A stretch of DNA of 64,000 nt from Leptodontidium sp. MPI-SDFR-AT-0119 (taxonomy: Eukaryota; Ascomycota; Leotiomycetes; Helotiales; Leptodontidiaceae): contig JAHLEZ010000003.1 in the NCBI GenBank assembly GCA_020726505.1, forward strand, positions 2,232,001 through 2,296,000. The letters run 5' to 3'. The stretch's first letter is position 1, and every line of letters starts with the position of its first letter. Shown in pieces: positions 49,506 to 60,135 of this stretch. The position numbers and the translations under genes are program-made. The notes under the pieces are model-generated. The model ran no database searches. It was not told where the DNA came from and was given only the letters and a program-made list of their open reading frames with translations.

Positions 49506-52500
49506 TTACTCGTAGGTCCGCACTTCCGCAAACCACTGCGCACAATTGGTATCCACGGTTCCACCAATACGAAGTTCTGGCGCAGCCTTCGGTGCACAAC
49601 CAAGAACCTTGTTCAAAATTCTGAAGCATTCGTCGAACTGAATCTGAAACCAGCAGCCATTCTGAGCAAGAACTCCTACCCTGCTATAGTACTTACCTGA
49701 CTTTAGATCTATAAGGGTAGTCTGTTTCTTGAATTCGTTCATGGAGTCGACCTCGCGTCCATTGGCAAAGTTGCAGAAGTTGTATATTTTCTCATACATC
49801 ACTGATTCTTTGACTCGATAACTGCTTGTGAGCCAGCATCTGGCAACTTCTGTGTCGGGGCGTGGTTTTGGGGGGGTTGGGTTTGGTGTCGGTTGAGGTA
49901 CCGGTGGCGTTGCCGTTGGTGGAGCCGGGACTAGGACGGTCGAAGTCACTGGGACGCGTACAGTGACTTGAGCGGTCTCTGTTGCAAATACGGTGGTAGT
50001 GACTGGGGTACCGGTTCCTGCACCGATAGTGTTACCGTCCTCGTCACTACCTCCATCTTCCTCATCTGGATCGAATGAAAAATCGTCGCCAAAACCTTCA
50101 TCGTCGAGGTATGGGGGAACTGGGCAAGTGCCGCCTGATTCATCTTCGTCTTCTTCTTCCTCTTCCTCTTCCTCCTCCTTTGAGATGAACAAAATTAGTG
50201 AACATTAATATGGGTTCCACGAGGAGCTAAACGACACAAGTGAAGGGGAATTAAGATAAGATAGACGTACCTGTTCGTGTTCAGCAGCAGGTTTGTTGTT
50301 TTTCGTCGTCGGACCTGGCTTCTTGCCTGGAGGAACAGGAATTACAGTAACTTCTGGTATGGGAGGTGGAAACGGGCTGATTTTAGGGGGGCAGAACCCG
50401 ATTGTGATAGTTCCCAAAAACGGTAATGTGATCTTGAAACATAGTGGCCTTGGTGCAGGGACTGGGAAGATGATCTTGGTTGGTGAAGATCCCTCACTGC
50501 TAGTGACTGTTGTTTTCGATATCCGGATACTTAGTACGGTCTGGACAGGCAACGTGATGGTTTCTGTTACTCCATCCCGTGAAGTCGTGATCGGTCGTGG
50601 GGTCCAGGCTGATCTCGTTGTTGACGGAGGGAACAGCAGCGTACATGGATAAGAGCATGATACCGTGTGTGGCCCTTCCCAAAACGTGGTAATGATGTAC
50701 ATTGTCAAGTCTCCATCTTCATCGTCGCCAGTAGCCGATGGAGTATATGTGTTGCTTAGTCCCAACCCTGGGGGGATAAGAAATGGGAATAAGAAAATAG
50801 TTCCAGAAGGAAGAATGACAGTCCCAGGCAGTGGAACACCAGCAGGATAAACCTGGGAGTCCTTGCCAGTGATTTCTTGGTTTGGTACAAATCCGGCAAG
50901 CAAGATCAGATCTCTTGACAAACGTACCCCTGGTAATATTTCGATAGGATTCGACACACTACCACCGATTCCACAGCATGTGGAAGTGATTAATCTTGCT
51001 AGGTCACATCTCTACTTAAGCAGTAAGTATCTGTTTCTTGGCTGACGGAATGTCATCCCATGATGTTCGGGAATCTTATTTTCTGGAGCAATCAGGGGAA
51101 TGAATAAGAACATCAACTTACGAGACATGCAGCTTCTCCTGGTCCTTTTGGCTGATTTTGATTTCCCAAATTCTGCTGCGCATTGATATTGCTGATGATA
51201 GCCCCTCCGACAGGACCAATTGTAAAGGTTGCTGTTGATGCGACTGTCGTAGCAGGAAAGGGCACCACAGTCGCCGAAATGGGAGACAAGTGCTTTACTC
51301 CATTGATAGCTTCACTGAGATCACCAGTCAGCAAGAACTTAGAACATCAGGAGTAAAGAAGACAATGAATTACGCGATGCCGCGTCAGAAAGTTGACTCC
51401 AAATTACCTTCCACCGAGAGCGCTCCCAAGCCATGCCATAACCACGCTGCAGAAATTAATCTTATTATCTGCACCAAACACCGGCACACCAGCTGCTGGG
51501 CTAATCATTTCCACAGATGCCTTTGTTATCAGACTGTAAATCCAGATATCGCTGCTAGTCTCGATCTCAAACAACCGTTCTTGGCAGTCTTCGGTCAGCA
51601 AACAAGCTTGCGAGTACTCTGAAAACCATGAATATAACCCAGCGCCATAGATATAAATAGACTCGCTATTGATCAATCTGACTGCCCATGAGACTGCGCA
51701 GGTTTTTGACGCAACATCGCAATCATCGAAGGTGGGATCAGAGCTGAAGCTCGAAACCAAATCGAATGGAGCCGGAGCTTGTGGAGCGACTTGATAATAT
51801 GGAGATTCTGTTTGGATCATTCCCATAAAAACATTCGAGGCATCAACAGTCTGGTACTGATATAATACGCAATGCTCGCTTGCAGTTCCATACAGCCAGA
51901 CTGGTCCTGTACTTTCGATCAACACGCCTAAATCGGGCGTCAGCGACTCAGCGCCAGCTTTGGTCAACTGTCACGGGTAATATATTTTCTTACCACGGCC
52001 AACGTAAATGTCAATCTGTGTTTGTGCGGGAATGTCAAGATCCTACTAGATGTTAGCTGGAAAACTTCTAGGGCATTATTCTCCACTCTAGACAACCTCC
52101 AGGTGCTGTCAGGGACGCCAGGGAGAGGAACTAACATGATCCGCAACCCAGAACCAGGCGTTCTCGAAATATGCTGAGGCCTGCGAAGTTATGTGAACGA
52201 GTAGAGACGCTGCAATGCAGTTGGGGTTGACAGTGCCAGTTTGTTTTGGGCAGTTTGCAACTTGAAGATCTGACCCTTTTGCTCCACCGACTCGAATATG
52301 TGTGTCTAGGTCAAGTCAGCATCGGTTTTGTCATCCGTTGTGAAGCTGGCCAGCAATCGGCTGCCCGAAGAAGAATGAATTTTTAACATACCCCACATAG
52401 CAGCTGACCCTGGTGATGCTTCATGGATATTCCACTGTAAGACAATAGCGCCAGCAGCTTTGCCTTTCACGGTAAACAGAAGGTCTTGTATTTCTACACT

Positions 52501-54784
52501 ACCAACGTCGCCAACGTTCCCAACTTTGACAACAGCGCGAGGGCTGTTGATGTTCTGGAAGTTAGTTCCTGCACCCATAATCTGAGACCACGATTGGCCA
52601 ACAACTTTCGCTCCTGCTGGGATGAATATAGTGTCGGAAGTAAGATAGACTCCAGCCGGTATCCACAGTATCTTTGCTGTTCCTGCAACAGCACGAAGGG
52701 CTGAGTTGAGCGCATCTTTGTCGTCATGTACTCCATCCCCAATAGCATTATAAGGAGCCAATTTGACATTGACGAAGTTTGAAGCAGCTACGAGCTCGTA
52801 CTGGGGTTTGGAGCGCTCAAAAAAGCCAGAATTCTGGTCACCGCTGACTTTGAGAAGGGATGAACTTATTTCGGGAGCTCTAGGATAAGCACCTCCAAAC
52901 TGCCACGTACCACCTAGTTTCGAGTCTTCACTGTCAGTGTCGTACCTTCTCCCGATTCCCCAGGCTCTGGTGACCATGGTACCGGCTGAGCCCGTAAGCA
53001 ACGTCTCTCCAAGAAGCGTCTTAACAATGATCGGAACGTTAGTGGTCTGAAGGCTGAATATGCTCAGTGTAGCTGCAGCAGTATCGCTTCCCTTCTGCAC
53101 TTCGATTGCAACAGGACAATTCGTAATCTTGCTGTCGATAAAGATGGCCGATCCTACTTCTGTAGCTGTTCCGGGGGTGGATAGGGTGATTGCGACAGGA
53201 CAGTTTGATATATCAACTCCTTTCCAAGTCCAACCCCAGTCCCAATGGATTTGGATCGCGTTAGTTTGGTGATTCGAAAATTTCAAGTTTCTTACTGAGA
53301 ACTGCTGGTTGCCAACGTACGCCCCAACAGAGCCTCCAATGAATTCGAGGTCACTCATGAATCCGCCACTACCATTCTCCATAAATATTCCCTACGTACA
53401 GTGAGTTTTTGCACCTGATGTCCTCTTCAGGGATGTCTTACCTGCTGGTTATTGCCGGGAACCGTAGACATGGTGAATTTCATGTTTTGAAGCGAAGTTG
53501 CTTGTGCAATTTGCCTTCGTTGCGAAATGACTGTGAGCGTTCGGTCTTTCCAAGTGAACTTGAGATCATCTACACGTACCAATGGATTGCCGCAATATAA
53601 GCGTCAAGCGGAGCATCCGTGATGTCGATCTCGAGGTTTCGGACCTGCCGGTAGAAGTTGCTCTATAAATATCCTGGTTAGCAGTGCAAGAAATCGAAGG
53701 CCATGTGGAGTTCGCAGCCAGTTGATAATCTCTTTCTAGCTCTGGGGCTTGAAGTTTCATCATGCGAGACCCAGTAACTTTGGATGGACAAACCTGATTG
53801 ATGTACCACTCCGCACCATCACCTCCATCGATATAAGTATTTGAAGAGATGACACCAAGTCCTACAAATGTTGATTTGGCTTTGATAACTGGCCTCTTTA
53901 ATGGCTATGTCATGGTTCGTGAGCCTTTCTCCCCGACATGTGGACACAAGAAATTGAAAATAGCTTTTAAGACCGTACATTACCAATGAATTGAGTGAAG
54001 AAATACTGATTCAGCGTCCCACTGACTAAGTAAGTCCCCGAAGGAAAGTAGATGACAGCCTGCAAAGTCGTCGTACTTCCACATTCCCGGCCACAGCGAT
54101 TCCCATCTTGAATCGCTCGGTTTATAGAAGCTGTGTCATCTGTGATACCATCTCCTTTTGCACCGTATGATTTGACATCTCGCCACACCTGTTGCATATC
54201 CCGGTCAGCATTTAGATATTAGCGAGCATTCGATGATGATGATCGCTGATGAGGCGTACCTTGTAAGTAGCGTTTGCAACGAAAGGTGAGATACCGTTTT
54301 GTACCATGTTTTCCATCCAGTAAGTACTCGATTGCCTCGGAACGACATTTCTATCCACTGTATCATTCAAGGACAGGAATTCAGTTACCACTGCAGCAGC
54401 ATTCGCAACTGTGTCATTAACCCCGGTGGCTGTGAGGGGATCAGGGGCTGAATCTGCCTTGGAAACCGAGAAATCTTTCAGCTCGTACTTGTTCTTGCGA
54501 ACGTGGTTGACAAGATACGTATTCCGGGCACGAGATTCTTCTTGAGCTTCCCTTACAATTCTCTCTGCCTCTCCCATAGTTCCATTGCTAGCTGTTGCGT
54601 TTCCACCTCCCGTTACAATCCGGTGATTGAGCTGATGAGCCTCTGGATTGAGGGGTTTGTAGATGAAGGTATCTTTCCAAGGGACTGTCTCGTGCTCGTG
54701 ATTCGAAGCCGTGACTCCAATACTAGAGATGCGAAGCATAATAGGGACGAAACTCGCCAGAGAAAGGATTTGGGGGAGCTTCAT
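49506..54784 (-). CDS. Secreted GH55 beta-1,3-glucanase fused to chitinase-type C-terminal module
   Basis: Twelve exons: 54,784-54,260; 54,188-53,979; 53,904-53,794; 53,662-53,580; 53,514-53,442; 53,391-52,392; 52,305-52,136; 52,042-51,994; 51,927-51,408; 51,314-51,122; 51,011-50,271; 50,177-49,506. All phases agree, giving 1,448 residues. After a signal peptide and a linker of about 150 residues come two pectate-lyase-like beta-helices, each opened by a VKSYGAKGDGITDDT or YNAIGDGVHDDKDA type motif, as in GH55 exo-beta-1,3-glucanases. Normal GH55 enzymes end near residue 970. This one continues with a Cys-rich segment (RCDLARLITSTCCGIGG), a Pro/Thr linker, an acidic run of Glu and a second Cys domain (IYNFCNFANG, GCWFQIQFDECFRIL). 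These parts resemble the C-termini of large killer-toxin-like fungal chitinases. The start MKLPQILSL at 54,784 gives a proper signal peptide. Activity is inferred only. Confidence 0.87.
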
Positions 54785-55745
54785 TTTGGCACATACACAC
54801 CCGTGTCTTGTGTAAATCAAGATCGGAAGTGAGGTGCAAGCAGCAAAAAGTAGGAGAAGAAAGGAGGGAACTCATAGACCCTTCGTTCTCCGTTGACAAC
54901 GCATTCCATTTTGCGATAGGAAAAGGGTAGTACCACAAATTCTGATAGTTTCTAAGCGCCTTCAACTACCGGGGTGGGTTGGGAGGAAAGCATCCAGCAC
55001 GATGCATCGGATTTCATTTCCTTCCAGAGATATCCCTGTGCACACTGAATTGACAAGTACAAGCATATCATGGTATTGCCACCCATTTTCCTACACCCCT
55101 GAATGCAGACCCTACTCGAATATGCAGGTCCGAAAGGTTGTGATCCGTCAGGCGTACCTGCATGGAATCAATATCTGGGCATGCAAGATTTTGCGTTCCA
55201 AGTCACCCCACCTCACATGCACGTCTTGAATTGATGGGTGACTTCGGAGACAGCACGAAATTTGGTATCCATTCCACATGCGTTCAGTCCGACAGTTTCC
55301 AACTTCGGTACACCCATGTGAGGCTTCGTTTTGAGCGCAAGTTTCAGGGGCAACAATCAGATTTCAGCGAGACAAGGATAAATTCGAACAACCTGATCAG
55401 AACAGTTACCGGTGATGGTGCCAGGCAATGGTGAGAGCAGTGCCTCGTCACTGTGGCAAAAGATTCGCTTACTATAAAAGAGCAGTATCATATTTTGGAC
55501 TTTCTTGACTAGTATGGGAAGAATGGAGGGAAATTTTCGACTGACACAAAAGACAGAGAGAAAATATTAGTCCATGAATGATTTATTACTAAACTCGGAG
55601 AAAGAGAGAAAACATTCAAACGGGATCTCAACAGTCTACAAGTACAACAGAGTCCAGCCGACGATGAAATGATGGAACGGAAGATCCTGGCTGCCTAAAC
55701 GGCACGAGACATGTCCTTTAACATATCTTCTCTTTATTTCGTTCT
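54785..55745. promoter_or_regulatory. Upstream region of the GH55 fusion gene
   Basis: About 960 bases between the GH55 start and the stop of the next minus-strand gene. It should hold the GH55 promoter and the 3' UTR of its neighbour. No specific site or gene was recognised. Confidence 0.45.
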
Positions 55746-57004
55746 TTACCAGTCTGGTTTGCACAAATCGCTTGTGGTTGCAGAAGGCCCGTAGCAGTAT
55801 AATTTATTTCCACCCCGCTCGAGCCACACAGCATCCCCATTGTCTTCGTCGACATACTTGAAATCAAACTTATAGATTGTCAAATGTCGGGAATTTTTGG
55901 CTGCAACAGGCGTTGATGCAACCTTCTTGAACCAAGTCTGTCGAGATAGTTAGTGAGCAGGTTTGCAGACCCTCCTCAAGGTTTCAGCGAGTCGACAATT
56001 TCACAATACAGAAAATTTGAACATGTGTAGGGTTTTCTCAAGGCGCACGAGTGTACCATCAGAAGACTCACTTGAATTTGTCCATGGCCAGCACTTTGCC
56101 AGTTCTGTTCGGTCGTGAGGAACGGACGTCCCTTACAAGCAAATCCTATAGGAGCACCTTCACCAAATCTGTTAGCAGGCATAAAGATGACTGCGAGGCT
56201 GGTAATTCTCTCACAATATGTGCTGGCGCCAACGCCACCTTCAATCCAGCTAGCGAGAAATCGTGTCAGTACAGAGCAGATGACACCATTGAGAAGAAAA
56301 ATCATCTCCATAAATGAAGTTTATTTCAACATAAAGACGTACCTGGCCGCGGGAAACTCGTCACATGATAACGCTGCTCCAAGACTTTCGTACTCAACTT
56401 CCCATTCCCCACGCCCGTTCTGAGCATTTTTCTTCTCCGCCAATTTACTCCGATCAACTATAACATCATTTCCACTGCCAGTTTGCATCATGATCGTGTC
56501 TTGCGTCGTGGGGGGACTCGTAGGTTTGGCATACTTCCACGTACTTGGCTGGTCCGGCTCGGGGCATCTATTAGATCCATCCGCTCTTGGTGTATTTATC
56601 CAAGAACTGGGACAGTTCGTATTTCGGCGAGTATCCTTCCTTGTCAATCCGCTCTTGTCATTATTGCCACCCCATCGGTCATAGTGAAATGTTGCGGAAG
56701 TGGCCAAACCCAGGTAACTTTTGACTGTCTTACACAATGCAGGAACATTACGGCAATTGTACACCAGCGTTGGGCGGTCGATGTCGCTGACTAAGATAGT
56801 TGCCATCAGTATATAAATCTCCATAGTGTTGTACACTTCCCACATGCCTAAGTATTCGAACGGGACGGTGCTCCTGGTGGCGAGGGTGGAAACCCAAACT
56901 TCTTCGCCATTAGCATTGAATGATGTACTTCGAGGACCCGGCCATATTTGGGCCTCTGCAGACCACATGCCGCAGCACAGCAAAAGACATATAAGAAGTA
57001 ACAT
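55746..57004 (-). CDS. Secreted NucA/NucB-like putative nuclease
   Basis: Three exons, 57,004-56,343, 56,249-56,072 and 55,937-55,746, give 343 residues. Residues 1-18 are a signal peptide (MLLLICLLLCCGMWSAEA). Across the first junction the protein reads SCDEFPAASWIEGG (213-226). It is followed by FMPANRFGEG and a QIQTWFKK helix. This order closely follows the CDEYPFA..EGG, VP..ENR..G and following helix of the bacterial NucA/NucB deoxyribonuclease domain, so a metal-dependent or related nuclease is likely by family. Three cysteines in the last 130 residues could make disulphides. The N-terminal 150 residues are unrecognised. It lies directly upstream of, and co-oriented with, the GH55 fusion gene, about 960 bases apart. 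Catalytic residues cannot be confirmed by reading. Confidence 0.78.
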
Positions 57005-57413
57005 AGTCGACTGTAACAGAAAGGAAGGAATGAATGGTAGCAGAGTTCAGAGGAGACGTCGTGATTTAGTTTGAGAACACTGGTACAAAATAACATTCAG
57101 ACCCTGAGATTGAGAAATACATAGCCAGTGATCTTCTGGCGCTCAACCAGACACGGTTGCGGGCTAAGCTCATATCCCTGGCTACTGCATGCAGAAGACC
57201 TGTGACACCCCCTGCCCCTATGCCAAATTGGACAGCTACCAAATTGAGTGGAGTGGTTTCTCATGTGCAGTAACTGTTGCGGCATCGTCGCCCGGTCTTG
57301 GCAGGTGGATATGGTCTCTTAATTTAGCAGGCATCAGCTCGTACAGTCCTTCAAAGATTCAAGTCATAGGGTAGCAGACAATGCTTGACCTGGAAATTGA
57401 ATACAACAAGGGC
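57005..57413. other. Intergenic region, putative nuclease / F-box-like gene
   Basis: About 410 bases between two minus-strand genes. It should contain the promoter of the nuclease-like gene. Nothing else was recognised. Confidence 0.45.
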
Positions 57414-58832
57414 CTACCCGCTATAGCTTAAGACCGGCGGACTGTATTCTACAAATGGGGTAAACTCAGTAACCCAAAAGATGGAACCACTCGTTACTTG
57501 ATATGCATAGTCGCTATCAGACCACCAGTCGAACAGTCCGGGTACAAATTTCAAATGAAAATGAATACGAAGAACATAGACCAGGAATTGAAAAATGGGC
57601 GGTGGGCCTGGACGACCATCATGCAAATTTGGTCTTGTTGACTTCGACTGAAGCGCGTGAATGACGGAAAGAATGTCCACTGAGCCAGGAGCTGACTCCG
57701 GTGCAAGCGATTGTGTGGCCAAGAGACAGCCAACATCACCGACGACTTCAGGCATCAGTATTTCCTCGATGCAGAAGCGACCAAAAAGGATCACAGAAGC
57801 TTTCCGGGGACTCTTCCGGACCAGGGGCTCCGACTCAGTCGATTTCCAATTATCATGCCTGTACTCCTTGGTCAATTTGTTTGGGAAGTGCTCGTAAGTT
57901 GCGATGAGTAGCATGATATCTCGGAAGACACCAAGTTCGGCCGAGTCATACGGTGGTTGTAGCGGCTCATCCGGTTCGGGGTTCACTTCATCAACTTCCT
58001 CTGGTTCGTCTTGTCCCAATTTATCCTGGACACCCTTAATCTTGCCATCTTCGACGAGCCAGTCTGCAAGAGGACCAAATACTTTCTTGTATTCGTTCCA
58101 ACTCCATTTTCCGATTGTGCTTTCATCTTCAGCGTCAAAATTGTAGACGGCAAATTTGCGAAGATAATCGATATCACTCTCTGTGATAGAACTAAGCCAG
58201 TCTTCCCAGTTTTGATTGCTGGGGCCAACACAGTGCTCAACAAATTCAGTGCGCCCTTCTTTCTCTGCCAAATAGAAAGGTTCGTTGAACGCTTTGTATA
58301 TAACAGCTCCTACAAGCATCGATCTATACGCTGCTCGATAGAATGTGTCTTTCCAGACCTCCCACCCCTCTTTGTCGTTACGATTGGGAATGTCGGCCGA
58401 AATAGAGCCGTGGGGGGGGTTCAGGAACATGTACTCAAAACACCGTACCAAGTGCTGTAGATTGCAGACTGCCTTCAATTCGACAAGGTCTGGCTTCTTG
58501 AATTCCGTGCCGAGCTCAACAATTGGAAAGGGATCTGGTGGCTGCTCGCCGCGTCGGTAGGCAGCTATAACAATCTCCGTAGCTCGTGCCTGCATACTCG
58601 GTCAATATTATTTCCTTATCAAGGGTGTGGAGGGTCATACAGCCATTAAGGCATCTTCAAAGCACCTGATAGTCGTCTTGGCGATGTGATGGATAATTGT
58701 GGATGAGTTCTCAACCCAGATCATGTGGACATGCTTGCACGTTAATGTCAATGCAAGGACATCGGTGAAGGTATCGCAGTTCGAGAGAATGTGGGCGATA
58801 ATCTCGGGTGAACCGGTCTTGGAAAGAAGCAT
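57414..58832 (-). CDS. F-box-like fungal protein
   Basis: Two exons, 58,832-58,641 and 58,589-57,414, give 455 residues. The N-terminus reads SPEIIAHILSNCDTFTDVLALTLTCKHVHMIW, the Leu/Pro-spaced helical pattern of an F-box. F-box proteins of this kind recruit substrates to SCF ubiquitin ligases through Skp1. The rest is a large alpha-helical region with many Trp/Tyr/Phe. It has an acidic insert (EPEEVDEVNPEPDEP) and no WD or LRR repeats. Large families of such single-copy F-box genes occur in filamentous ascomycetes and their substrates are unknown. No signal peptide is present, so it does not belong functionally to its secreted neighbours. The ATG at 58,832 gives the F-box directly at the N-terminus; the frame is open upstream but with poor composition. 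Confidence 0.72.
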
Positions 58833-60135
58833 GATGTCTAATTCGAGGTTGCATCGACATGGAGGGGAGAAAGGGGAGAGGAAGAGAAGAGAAGGGAAGA
58901 GTAGAAGTGTGGTTGAAGTAAAATTGTCTACGGAGCGATATTGTTCAGGCTTCCGGCGCCTGACCCCTGAGAGCGCTTCGCTTAATGTCGCCTGTTGGAG
59001 TAATACCAAGGCTGGCATGCATCAAAGGTAACAAAACACGGATGAATGAGGCAGGTGTGAATTCTACGAATCCTAAACTTCGGAATTTGCGGAAGCAACC
59101 AGGGACGGTAATTAAGATCCGTTTCCAGAAATTTGTCTGCAGGTGTACAATCAGGTGAAATTGAAGAGCGTCACGTGTTATATTTAGACGAGAACTTCAA
59201 AATGATATAATTTTAGAACGAATAATAATTTAATATTAGTTTTTTGTAAGATTTGAAGTCTTATAGGTTTAATTTGAATTAGGCTTTATATTTGTTATAA
59301 ATTATTATCACTTATATCTTTTTATTATACTTTTATTATTAAAATATTTAATAAAAAGTTTTAAGATATTAAATAAAGATTATTGTATAATATATGAATT
59401 TACAAAAAATCGTATTAATACAAATAATTAGTATAGTAAATTCTTATAAGTATACTAAATTTTAAATTAAACTAATATAATCTTAGTAAATTATAAGTAC
59501 TTAAAATATGTCGAAATTTGAAATTTACTCGATTTTAAGCAAATTTTATTAAAAGTTAACAAGTTTAATCTCTTATAACGCGTTTATCTATTAATAGAAT
59601 TTTATAAGGTTTGATGTTTGGCTTTAAATTAACGTTTATTAAATTTTTCTGGCTTCGGAATTTTTATAAATTAATATTACTAAGCTAAAAATACCCTTTA
59701 AAATTATAATATTTCAAGTTAAAGTCTACTAAATACAATAAATCTATTAATAACTTTTATCAGTACCCGGCTTCTATAAGGATTCTTACTTATTAATTAA
59801 TATTAATATTACTTAAACAGTTAAACTTTAAAACGCGTACTTGTTTTATTATCGTAAATTTAATTGGGAGGGTTGGATTTTCACGTGACGCTCTTCAATT
59901 TCACCTGATTGTACAGGGGCCAGCAAGAGCAAGGGATTGGAAAGAATTGACGGTGTGGTGAGAAAAGTAGCAAAACCACTCTTGAATTGGCACCTTTGTG
60001 TGTCGAGCGTTTTCTAGTCTCTCCTTGTCCCCGCATTTGGTCTTATTCACTGATTCTTGTGCAATGATATGATGTCGTAGTATTTGCACTTCCAACTGAA
60101 CAATTCTCCACCTCATCTCTCGTTCCATAGGCAAT
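58833..60135. other. Divergent intergenic region with an inserted TIR element
   Basis: Between the F-box-like gene (leftward) and the LysM/CBM18 gene (rightward). The flanks, 58,833-59,145 and 59,914-60,135, are ordinary in composition. The middle 764 bases are a very AT-rich inserted element described separately. Only about 220 bases lie between the element and the ATG of the LysM gene, so it sits in or next to that promoter. Confidence 0.7.
59148..59911. mobile_element. AT-rich TIR element, 764 bp, TA target duplication
   Basis: The two ends, 59,148-59,177 and 59,882-59,911, are perfect 30-base inverted repeats beginning CAATCAGGTGAAATTGAAGA and ending CACGTG inward. Each end is flanked by TA, which fits a TA target-site duplication as made by Tc1/mariner-type transposases. 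The ~700-base interior is extremely AT-rich, has stops in all frames and codes for nothing. It is therefore a non-autonomous, MITE-like element, or one whose inside was degraded. Repeat-induced point mutation could explain the interior, but it left both repeats untouched. No sister copy is in this window. Confidence 0.85.

Noticed and set aside
49632..49684. Apparent intron (GTAAGT...TTTCAG on the minus strand) near the end of the GH55 fusion gene
   Set aside because: 53 nt long, it would shift the frame and destroy the conserved-looking GCWFQIQFDECFRIL segment; unspliced reading fits the module.
53979..53984. Donor GTAATG at 53,983 for GH55 exon 2
   Set aside because: Gives the wrong phase; the neighbouring donor GTACGG at 53,978 restores FIGNPLKRPVIKA and the family pattern.
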